Origin: Tillandsia leiboldiana
Taxonomy: Eukaryota; Streptophyta; Magnoliopsida; Poales; Bromeliaceae
NCBI GenBank assembly: GCA_029204045.2
Contig: CM055063.1
Coordinates: forward strand, 30,056,810 to 30,120,809
Direction of reading: 5' to 3'
DNA: 64,000 nucleotides
Of this stretch, positions 43,705 through 53,893 are shown one piece after another. Below the pieces are notes generated by a model. It was given only the letters and a program-made list of their open reading frames with translations, ran no database searches and was not told the origin of the DNA. The position numbers and the translations under genes are program-made. The first letter of the stretch is position 1, and each line of letters begins with the position of its first letter.

Positions 43705-45246
43705 CCAGTGGGTTCAACCACCGAGAGAAAATGCCCTGCACCGCTTAGTCTAATTGAAGCAATATAATAGAGAGTGAAATACAGTAATAAAAGCTGTGAA
43801 TCCTAGCTAGCATGCTTGATACTTTTACCTTTGCCATAACCTGACATAATGCCATTATAAGGTGCCATTCTAACCAAACACTTGCTTGACCAACCACTTT
43901 CTTTACTTTCCTTTGTGTTTTAATTAGAGTTGCTAACCCTCGGAGAATCTTGCCCAACGGGCCCTAGCCCGGCAGACATGCTGCCATAAGACAAGTCCTC
44001 TAAGGTTGCCGATAACACCCGCAAGTGTTACCCCGTCCTACGGAAAAACGTGTCGCACGGGTCACTGCCCGGGAGAGGGACACTGCCCTTACTCCAACAA
44101 AGACCACGTTTCACCCCGAAGGTACGCCCGTTTTATTATCTCTTTTATTTTGCTTATGCCTGTAGTCTCTTTGCTCTTTAAACCTTTGCCTTTCCTTTTG
44201 CTCTTTAGCATTTAGCTTCCATCTCCTTCGAGCTTATAGCTCACTTTGCCTCTTGGCCCTTGTCTTTCTTTGCAATTAAGCTTTTAGCTTGTCTTTTATT
44301 GTACTCATACCTTTACCCTAGGTCCATGCCTCAAGGTACATAAGTCCCTTAGACTCAAGTCTTTACTTTCGTTATGCTCAAGTTGAAGTTAAAGTGTAGG
44401 TATATTAACCCAACTCCCTATGACAACTCTAGGGATTTCAACTACTTTGGATTTTAACCTCCACTAAACTATGCTTTCCTTAGAGACGTAACTCTAAATT
44501 AGGCCCTAATTCCATCTACACACTTAATTGACTCAAGCAAACATGCCACTCGTGAAGCCCTATAGTGAATGCCACACATTAGAGCCTAATCTAAGTTTTC
44601 TCCTAAGTCAAAATTTCCATATACCACAAACCACTTTTATACAAGCATGAAAATACTATCCTAGCCACTCTATTAACATGCTTCTAAGAAAAAGCAAAAG
44701 ATAAGGGGAGAGGTCACCCTCGCTCGATAGAATCCCCCACCTCGGTGTGCTTTCTTGGTTCCTGGAGGAGCCAATTCTAGCTCTTTTTGCCTCCGAGGTT
44801 TCCCTACGTTGTAAGGAAGGAAAGATAAAGCAGTAGCTTTCACATGATTCACTAATTTTAACAAAGCGGTGAAATTAACCCTTTTTGGCAAGAAAAGGGG
44901 AAAAATCCTTATTAGATCACTTTCCCCACAAAAAGGCTACTTTTTGATTGGTTTATAGGAATGGGAGAAAAATGATCATCCCATGGCATGTTGTCAAAAA
45001 GAAACTTGCTCAACTCGATCCGGGGTCAAAATGCACTCAAAAATTTGAGAAAAGCTCAATTCGAGCAATTTCCCCAAATTTGCCAATTTTGCATTTGGCA
45101 AAACTCGAGAGTTGCATTTTTTTCTCATTGGAGAAAAGAGAAGGAAGAATTTTCTCTCCTTTTCTTCTTTTCTTTTCTTTCCTTTTCCTTATCTTTTCTT
45201 CTTCTCTTCCTTTCTTTCATTTTCTTCTTTTTTTTGTAATGTTCCC

Positions 45247-45601
45247 CTGCTGCCTGGGCAGCAGCATGCATAGCTGCTGCCCAAGCAGCAGCATGTGCAG
45301 CTGCCAATGCAGCTGCCTGGCAGCTGCCATGATCCCCTCTTTCTCATTTTTTTTTTTTTTTGTTTCCTTCTTAAACCTGCTGCTGGGCAGCAGCTTGCAC
45401 AGCTGCTGCCCAGGCAGCAGAGTTTGCAGCTGCTGCTGCTGCAGTTTCCAGCACTGCGCAAGGCAGCCTTGCAGCTGCCTTGCGCAGCAGCCAATGCTGC
45501 CCAGCTTCTGCTGCTTAGCAGCAGCAGCAGCTGAGAAGCAGCATGGAGCAGCTGCTGCTGCATTGAAGCAGCAGCAGCTGCAGCACATGCTGCTGCTGCA
45601 G
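45247..45601. repeat. GCAGC/GCTGC self-complementary array
   Basis: Dense runs of CTGC and GCAG in both orientations, interrupted by a poly-T tract. It could form many hairpins. Translated frames are Gln/Leu/Ala/Cys runs and are not genes. Confidence 0.8.
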
Positions 45602-45666
45602 CCCCCTCCCCTCCCTTTTCTCCGTTTTCTCTATTTTGTTCCCCCCCCTCCCCACTCTGCCAAGAA

Positions 45667-45787
45667 AGAGAGAGAGAGAGAGTGAGAGAGAGAGAGGAAA
45701 GAGAAAGAGCATAGCATACCTTTTTCTTCTTCTTCTTCTTCTTCTTCTTCTTCTTCTTCTTCTTCTCTTTCTCTTCTTCTTCGCCTT
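45667..45787. repeat. Microsatellites (GA)n and (CTT)n
   Basis: GA-rich tract at 45667-45697 and a CTT run at 45724-45783 in the solo LTR. Confidence 0.95.
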
Positions 45788-47219
45788 TTTCTTTCGTTTC
45801 CTACTTGCTCCAGCAGAAAAGAGAGAGGGAGTTAGAGAGAGAGTGAGGGTTCAAGTGGGAGAGAGAGGGAGAGCATTAAATCTCTGCAGGTGGTGGTTGG
45901 GGAAAGAAATTTACTGTTTTGCCCCTTAATTTCAAAAATATTCCAAAACTGCCCCTTTTTCCTGCAGTTTTTCCTGCAGTGAACAATTTCGGATACCCCA
46001 CTTTCACCACGTTTTACCGTCAACTGAGAAATCAAAATTGTAATTTTTCGCGTCAACTGAGAAATCAAAATTGTAATTTTTCTTCTCCCCTTTAATCTAC
46101 AAATTTTTCTTAAGCTCTCCACGATTTCTTTTAAATTTTTGGGCCACTCTAAGCCCTCGAAAGAGAGCCCCGAAAAGGCTTCGCGATAAACTGCACTGTC
46201 AAAAACTGCAGTTTCAGAACTTACGAAGCATTTTTCTTCGCTTCGTTCTCCAATTTTCCTTTAATCGCTCACCTTAGTTTTTCACCCCTTTTAATCAGAA
46301 AACTTTTGTGAGACACCCCACGATTTCTTTTAAATTTTTTGACTATTCTAAGTCTCCGAAACAGGGCTCCGAAAATGCTTCGTGATCACAAATTTCAGAA
46401 ACTCCAGAATTTTGCCAAGTCCTCGGGGTTCAAGTCACTTTTCGACCCGATGCCGTTCGCGTCAGCCCGAAATGCACCGAACTCGACTGTAATCATATTT
46501 AAAACACGCTACAAGTCTTCTCGCCGAATTTCGCCATTTTGCGAACTCGGCGAACTCGGGTCCAAATTTTGCAAACTTGAGGCTTCGCTTTTCCAACCAC
46601 AACTCACTTTTCGACTCAACGGCTTTTGCGTTGATTCGAAACGCTTCTAACCCACTTGTAATCACATTTGAAATGTGTTACAAGTATTTTTACCGAGTTT
46701 TGCTATTTCGCAGAAATTGGTGCACTACAGCTACCATCCAAAATGCTATAGCCGGGTTAGAGATTTAGTCCTATTATATCATTTATATAGAGGACTAATC
46801 CAAATTCCGGGGGTGTTACATTCTTCCCCCCTTTAAGCCCTGACGTCCACGTCAGGCTCAAGCACACTCACAAGCACCAGGCGATGTGAGACTCGTCTCG
46901 CTAGCCTTAGCCGACCTTGTGAGGAGCTGCACTCCACTCACAACGGTCATTAGCCGGGGAGCCTCGCTCTACCCGCTATATAACCCTGGCTCAGCCGAGA
47001 CTCATCTCACATTTCCGGCTGGTGAATGGCTCTGATACCAACTGTGACGCCCCACTTCCCAGGGGGTCACCCATCCTAGAACTACTCTAGCTCTAGCACG
47101 CTTAACTCTCATGTTCCTCTTGGATCTTGCTACCATCCAAAATGCTATAGCCGGGTTAGAGATTTAGTCCTATTATATCATTTATATAGAGGACTAATCC
47201 AAATTCCGAGGGTGTCACA

Positions 47220-47696
47220 CTTCTCTCTCAAGTTAGCACATGAGTTTACGATGTCTTGCAATCGTGTGTAATAGTCTGTGAAAGATTCATTTTCTACCAT
47301 GAAAATAGAGTCAAACTTGCTCGTAAGCATTTGCAGTTTTTGAATCTTCACAAGGTTAGTTCCCTCATGTGTAACTTGAAGAACATCCCAGATTTCTTTC
47401 GCAGTCTCACATGCCGAGACGCGAGAGAACTCAGTTTGAGACAAAGCATTAAATAGAGCATTAATCCCTTTGCCATTGTAAGAAGAAAAATCTATCTCTT
47501 CCTTGGTCCATTTCGACCTAGGTTTGATGGTGCGAACATCAGCAATAATTTCAGTTGGATTAGACCATCCTAATTCAATTGATTGCCACACCCGTTCGTC
47601 GATGGAAATTAAAAAGGCTTTCATCCGTACTTTCCAGTACGCATAATTCGTTCCATCGAAGAACGGAGGTCTGTTGATGTTTCCACCTTCAACCAT
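47220..47696 (-). pseudogene. gag: Copia2 gag N-terminal part
   Basis: Starts MVEGGNINRPPFFDG right after the primer site and matches copia3 gag residues 1-158. It is cut at NSCANLREK by the TRIM; the rest lies at 31626-33288. Confidence 0.9.
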
Positions 47697-47716
47697 TGTT
47701 TACAACCCTATTCCCT

Positions 47717-47727
47717 CTCTGATACCA
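47717..47727 (-). other. Primer-binding site of copia2
   Basis: TGGTATCAGAG on the minus strand, 2 bp from the LTR. Confidence 0.9.
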
Positions 47728-47729
47728 CT

Positions 47730-48977
47730 TGTTGGGTTATATATAATTGGATCTAAATAGGGGAAAAAACACCTAGATGGGGTAAACAATAAACACTCAA
47801 AAATCTTTGCGATATAAAACCCAATGCGGAAAAATAAATAACACGCAGAGATTTTTATGTGGAAAACTCCAAACCGGAGTAAAAAACCACGGGACCGATA
47901 ACACGGTGAAATCCACTAGAATTATAACACATACAAAGGTGATATACCGTACTCACAGACGACTCAACCTTTTTCCATACGCTCCTAGTTGATCTTCTCC
48001 GCTCGCTCCGCAACGCTTCTCGAATCCACGATATGCGTCCAACGCCGAATCCACGGCGTCCATCGTCGAGTCCACGACGTCCGACCGAATCCACGGTCTT
48101 CACCCAGTAGCACGTCTCGAATCCACGAACGTACCTCGCTCCGAATCCACGAGAGCGGTAGCACCTTGAATCCACAAGGCCACGCGAGTCCACGCGCCGA
48201 TTTTGGGGAAATCATTGTTTTTGGGTGGTGATGATCCGCCGAATACTTAGATTAGAAATAGATCGGAAATACCATCTACGTATTCATTAATTTGATTCTA
48301 CTCAAAATCTGAGTTTGGAAAACCTAGAATCAAATTAATAATATAGATGAAGAAACATAGAATTAAATCTAGTATTTCCTTTCTTCTCTATATGTGGATT
48401 TTTCTATTTCAGTCGTATTTTTTCATTACCCTAAAAGATGAATCATAGGGTCTATTTATAGGTTAGAAACCGTTGGAAGAAGATTAGAATCAAAAACTAA
48501 CCTTTTCTGGGATTTTTCAGGACGACGATCCGGATCGGATTTCGACGATCCGGATTGTAGTAACGAAACAGACAGTTTCCTGAAAAACAAAGGTTCGGGA
48601 TCCGGATCGAAGTGCCTGATCCGGATCGTTCATACAATTCAGCAAAAACCCATGTTCGGGATCCGGATCAGAAGAGGGCTTGGATCCGGATTGAATTTGC
48701 GTATGAACTAACACCCTTCGGGATCCGGATTGGAATGTCTGATCCGGATCCTGAACATGTCCCATGTCCAGTTTTTTATTTTTATGCAATTGAAAATTCA
48801 TCCAAGTGTTTCTACACTATAAGAAGTATTCGGATCACCAAAAATAATTAGTTGAACATACCTGATCCTTTTGAATTCTTCTTTCTTGAGATTGAGTTAT
48901 ATGATCCAACCTTCTTTATCTTCAATCTTCAAGACTTAACCGAATTCACGAAATACGCCAACTCAAATTCCGTAACA
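47730..48977 (-). repeat. Copia2 5' LTR (1,248 bp)
   Basis: TGTTGGGT...CCGTAACA on the plus strand, the partner of 24624-25882. The target duplication AGTGT follows. Hairpin array at 48018-48199; palindromes at 48525-48750. Confidence 0.95.
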
Positions 48978-49313
48978 AGTGTAGCCGAGCTTATTGAGTC
49001 GGGAATTGTCCCATCCCATCATATTGTGGATTATGGGATATTGTGGCGACCGCTAACATTGGGCGGTTGACCGGATGTCTACTTGTGTATCAGATTGGGG
49101 ATCTGATTCCTCTAGTAGATGGAGTTTCCCACTTATTGAGTATTATTGCATCAGATTGAGGGATCAGGTTTTCTTTAGTGGATGGGTTTCCCACTTCGAT
49201 CATAGTCGTGATCCGGTCCTGCTATATCATGATACTTGTGACAGAGGTACTTTACTCGTGTGGGTCGCTCCCCTCGAGTGCCACTCCGGAGGTAGGCCTA
49301 TGACCGAGCCATG
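48978..49313 (+). repeat. LTR1, middle part
   Basis: Continues LTR1 after copia2. It contains the block GGGTCGCTCCCCTCGAG, also found in the gypsy1 3' LTR (reverse) and in LTR2 near 51638, confirming LTR sequence. It ends with CCATG, the duplication of LTR2. Confidence 0.8.
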
Positions 49314-50072
49314 TGTAGAGTACCGGGACTTCGTTTAGCGCACCGACCTTGCAATGATGGCGTGATGCGGGGAAATCGCCTGGGGCGTGTTCTATTTGTG
49401 TTTACAGATAAGTTCGGGTTGATTCGGATCGACGCGAAAGCCCCAGCTTGAATTGGTATTTTCGGGGCATTGTGTACTTGTAGAACACCAGATTTTTTTT
49501 GGATTGAGCACACCGACTCCACAGTTGAGATTTTTGAGTGGGAAAAACTTTGGACATGTGTATTTTCAGATTACAGCGAAGTTCAGGAGGTTTTGGACTG
49601 ATGCGGAGGCCCCGAAGGCAAAAAGTGAGTTGGAGTTGGCTAAAAAGGAATTATTTAATTAATTAATTAATTTTGGAATTTAATTAATTAATTTGTAATT
49701 TTTTTTTGCCTGTGAAGAAAAGTAGTGAAAGAAGAGAAAAGAAAGGAAAAAGAATGTGGATTTCAGATATTTTTGATGGGGGTTAATTTGGTCTTTTGCC
49801 CTCGCTTAGCCGCCTTACACCAGCCACTAATTAATTAAGTACCACATCATCTTCACCTTCTTCACCCCTGCAGCAGAGGAAAGATAAGAGAAACAGAGTA
49901 AGAGAGAAAGAAGAGAAAGAAGGAAGAAGTGGAAGAAGAGAAGGAAGGAAAAGAGAGGAAGTGAAAGAGAGAAGTGAGGGAGTGTACTTGGGGTGTGGAC
50001 CTTACAGCTAGAGGCCGTGTGGAGCGAGCGGAGCGCGCGCGCGTCGAGCTCCAACGAGGTATGTGCAGTTTT

Positions 50073-50073
50073 T

Positions 50074-50109
<36 letters not shown>

Positions 50110-50440
50110 TTTTGGTTTTGGAGGTGTTTGGTGTTGGTGGACTTGCTGTCCACAGTTGGCGCGCAGCAGCAGCGAGGGAGCCACGCGGGCACGCAAGGGC
50201 GCCGCGCGCGGCTGGCGCAGGCTACTGCGCGGGCGCGCCAGGGTGCCACACGCAGCAGCTGCGGGCGCCGCGCTGCGCGGCAGGCCCAGGCACCGCGCGG
50301 CTGGCACCTGGTGCCGCGCGGCATGCGCCAGGGCAGCGCGCGGCTGGCAGCAGCGCGCAGGCGCCGCGTGGCTGGCGACAATCGCGGGCGCCGCGCGGCC
50401 AGCAGCAGCGCAGCGCGCTGTTGGTGCGGCTGCTGCGTGC
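50073..50440. repeat. (GA)n tract and GCGCCGCGCGG-type array in LTR2
   Basis: GA run at 50073-50105, then imperfect GC-rich units of about 27-36 bp built on GGCGCCGCGCGGCTGGC (50157-50440). It occupies the same relative place as the GCAGC array of the 33380-46729 LTR. Frames here are not genes. Confidence 0.8.
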
Positions 50441-52120
50441 GGTCGGCGAGCGAGCAGGGGCCGGTGCCGGTGGGCTGTGTGCGCGCACGCCGAGGCTGTT
50501 GTTGCCCGTTTGTGAGCCGAGATTTATCGGAGTTTTGTAGTTTTTCTCTCTTTTCTCTCTTAGGATGGCGTCAACTGTGGTAGATTTCATGCCAGGGTAC
50601 TGTGCGGAGCCGCAGGGAGCAGGGGAGTTGCCACGCAAGCTGTTAGGCTGAGGAGAGTGAGCGTGGGTGTTTGTGTGTTGGGTGTGCTGTAGGCATGTTT
50701 AGGGTGCTGTGGACTTAGTGTTTGCGTGGTGTTGGTGAGCTTGTGGTCTTTGTGTTGTAAGTGTGTTGTGAGCACTTTGTTTGTGGTGAGCTTGTAGCAG
50801 AGGTAAAAGCAACCACGCGCCAGAGAAGCAACTTCAGCAGATTTTCGTTAGTGAGCTAGCCGCACTACACCGACTTCGCGTTTGCCTACGGAAAGCGATA
50901 TAGGTGGGTTGGAATTTCTTCAAGATGTATGGAATGCCTTCTAAAGCTATTGTATGCATGTTGATCATGTTTAGCTTATTTATTTGCATAGCTGGTAAAT
51001 CTGATAGTTGCCTAGAAAATTGTAGAAAGACATTTATGAGCCCCAGATATTTTTAGCATGATCTAGAGGTGATTTGACACTAGACTGCATGATTAGTTGG
51101 CATTAGATTGGCATCTGAACCGTTTTAAAAATCATCGGACCTGTTTTTAATAAAAACTGAGTTTTGAAAATAGTTTTAAAATATTGAGATATTCCAGAGG
51201 GATTGAGTAGGTTCAGGATGTATGTGTTCTCGTGCCGGGGGGGCCGAGTGGATTTTTAGAGCTCTGTAGGATTAGTTTCTAGTGTCATGTGAGTTTGAGC
51301 TTCCTTGTTGGGATTGTTGAGGTTATTCTAGATCATGGGTTGTGCATTTCTGATTTGGTCGTGGAGATGGTTCTCCGACTTAGCTATGAGTTTTGGGTTC
51401 TGGCAGATCGAGTCGTGGAGGTTTCCCGACTTAGCCATGGGTTGTGCATTATCAGATTGAGTCGTGGAGGGTTCTCCGACATAGCTGTGAGAGTGTTTGG
51501 GCATTTCCTGATCGAGTCGTGGAGGGTTTCCCGACTGAGTTGTGTTATTTGAGCATTGAGTTTCCGATCTGTTTGATCGTGGATCATACCCTGCATGTGC
51601 CGCTTGTTGAGACAGATGAGACACTTGAGCTCGGTGGGGTCGCTCCCCTCGAGTTACGCTCCGGATGCGATGATGTTGATGATGCCCCTGGCCGAGTTAC
51701 CAGGGGTCGCTTTGTGTGAGATTGAGATAGTCAGGCTAGGACGCCCTACGTAAATCCCGTCCTTATGTGGATGTGTGGTAGTAGGCATGTGCGTACCTAG
51801 ATGACTAACTGTGAGAGGCGCAGGCTTGACTGGACCCGATGTGGCAGTCATTGAGATTTGAGTTTTGTGAGCACCTTGTGTGCGAGTGGTGTATGCATAG
51901 CATGTTCTTAGATGAGTTTTCCTTTGAGCATGGTACTTGAGGCATTTAGCAGTAGCGAGAGTATGCATAGCATGTTCTTGGTAGAGTTTTCTCTGAGCAT
52001 GATGTTTGAGACATATTAGCTGTAGTTTTCTTTCAGCTTTCCTATTATCTATCTGCATACTTATCTGTTTGCCTCCAGTAGACCAAGTGGGCATACCGTG
52101 GATATTGGTGACGGTACCCA

Positions 52121-52150
52121 CTGGGAACTACCTTCTGCAGTAGTTCTCAC
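52121..52150 (+). other. Conserved LTR hairpin, LTR2 copy
   Basis: GAACTAC (52125-52131) pairs with GTAGTTC (52140-52146), extended by three outer pairs including one G-U. The flanks are CCCACTG and CACACCC. Confidence 0.7.
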
Positions 52151-52524
52151 ACCCGCTGCGGTGACAGGTTTCCTGAGGTTGCTATTCTGGCTTAGCTCAC
52201 GCGGAGACAGCTGATCGAGGTGAGGACGTGGCCGAGTAGTTCCTTACCAGCATTGAGAGTCAGAGGTAGATGTACCCTGTATTTTTATGATTCCACTTTT
52301 GTACTGGACAGTCTAGGAGATCTGTGAGGATTGTTTTTATTTTTCATAGCTGAGAGACTATGTATTGAGGATTTATTTTTATTCAGATGTTCAGTGTTTG
52401 ATTCTGTAGCTTTTAGTTCTATTTCAGCTCTGATACATGGTTAGCCATAGATCTTTTGCAGGGTAGACGCTTCGTCTGTGCGGCAGTTTCCGTACAGATG
52501 ACGGATCTGTTGGCAAGCCCGAGT

Positions 52525-53860
52525 TGTTACGGAATTTGAGTTGGCGTAGTTTCGTGAAAGTTTCAAGTCCTGAAGATTGAAGGTGAAGAAAGTTGGATCA
52601 TTTAACTCAATCTCAAGAAAGAAGAATTCAAAAGGATCAGGTATGTTTAACTAAAGAATTTGTGTGATCCGAATACTTCTTGTAGTGTAGAAACACTTGG
52701 AAGAATCTTTCATTGCATAAAAATCAAAAACTGGACTTGGGACATGTTCAGGATCCGGATCAGGCTGTTCGATCCGGATCCCGAAGGTGGTTCGTTCATA
52801 CATCGTCGCAATCCGGATCGTAGTCTCTTGATCCGGATCCCGAACGTTGAGTTTACCATCTACCTTGAACGATCCGGATCTTGCTTCGCAATCCGGATCC
52901 CGAACGTTGATGTTTGGTGAACTGTATGAACGATCCGGATCGTAGTCACATGATCCGGATCCCGAACCTTCGTTTTTCTGGAATTGGCTGTTTCGTTATG
53001 ACGATCCGGATCTCAGTTATCACGATCCGGATCGCCGTCCGTAAAATTCCAGAAATGGCAGGTTTTTGATTCTTATCTCCTTCCTAGGGTTTCTAACCTA
53101 TAAATAGACCCTATGTCTTTCTTTCTAGGGTCAATCCACATAGCCGTCATTTTCTTATATCATCTTATACGGCTATAGATCCACATATAGAGAAGAAAGG
53201 AAATCATTAGAGAATACTCTATGTTTCTTCATCTATATTGATTAGTTTGATTCTACGTTTTCATACTCACATCTTGAGTTGAATCAAACTAATGAATACT
53301 TAGATGGTATTTCCGATCTATCTTTGATCTAAGTATTCGGCGGATCATCACCACCCAAAAACAACGATTACCCCAAAATCGGCGCGTGGATTCGCGTGTC
53401 CTTGTGGATTCAAGGTTCAATCGCTCTCGTGGATTCGGAGCGAGGCACGTTCGTGGATTCGAAGGGTGCTATTGGGTGAAGACCGTGGATTCGGTCGGAC
53501 GTCGTGGATTCGACGTTGGACGCCGTGGATTCGGCGTTGGGCGCAGATCGTGGATTCAAGAAGCGTCTGGAGCGAGCGGAGAAGATCCTCTAGGAGCGTA
53601 TGGAAAAGGTTGAGTCGTAAGTGTGTACGGTAAATCACCTTGTACGTGTTTTAATTCTAGTGGATTTCTGCCGTGTTATCGGTCCCGTGGTTTTTTACTC
53701 CGGTGATGGAGTTTTCCACGTAAAAATCTTGCGAGTTATTTTCATTTCCGCATTGGGTTTTTTATCGCAACGATTTTTGAGTGTTTATACGTTTACACCT
53801 ATTCACCCCCCTCTAGGTGTTTCTTCCCCTATTTAGATCCGTATTATATACGACCCAACA
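52525..53860 (+). repeat. Copia3 5' LTR (1,336 bp)
   Basis: TGTTACGG...CCCAACA, same length as the copia1 3' LTR. Palindrome array 52750-53035, TATA 53098-53107, hairpin array 53383-53565. Confidence 0.96.
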
Positions 53861-53862
53861 AG

Positions 53863-53873
53863 TGGTATCAGAG
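53863..53873 (+). other. Primer-binding site of copia3
   Basis: TGGTATCAGAG; the twelfth base C of the copia1 site is changed. Confidence 0.88.
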
Positions 53874-53893
53874 AAGGAATAGGGTTGTGAACA

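Larger units (their letters stand above)
33380..46729 (-). repeat. Gypsy solo LTR (3,542 bp) inserted in the TRIM LTR
   Basis: On the plus strand it runs TGTCACGCCCC (33380) to CACTACA (46729), with target duplication GCTAC at 33375-33379 and 46730-46734. It is split by gypsy2 into 33380-33470 and 43279-46729. No internal domain or second LTR is present, so it is a solo LTR. Long frames in 43279-46729 follow simple repeats and are not genes. Confidence 0.92.
33289..47219 (-). mobile_element. TRIM element (576 bp) in copia2 gag, itself interrupted
   Basis: Two 177-bp LTRs: one split (33289-33379 plus 46735-46820), one whole (47043-47219). The 222-bp internal part (46821-47042) holds no ORF, only a purine tract (46821-46835, AAAGGGGGGAAGAA on the minus strand) and a primer site (47028-47042, TTGGTATCAGAGCC). 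Target duplication CTTCT at 33284-33288 and 47220-47224. It is a non-coding miniature retrotransposon. Confidence 0.93.
24624..48977 (-). mobile_element. Copia2: Sirevirus-type element, split by a nested stack
   Basis: Minus-strand order: 5' LTR (47730-48977), primer site, gag N-terminus (47220-47696), nested insertion (33289-47219), rest of gag, pol, promoter-like spacer, ORF3, 3' LTR (24624-25882). The target duplication AGTGT is at 24619-24623 and 48978-48982. The LTRs differ by roughly 2 percent by eye, so it is older than copies 1 and 3. It belongs to a diverged subfamily and has a different protease-integrase deletion. Confidence 0.93.

Noticed and set aside
44948..45685. A 245-codon Cys/Leu/Phe-rich frame
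   Set aside because: It translates microsatellites and the GCAGC array of a solo LTR.
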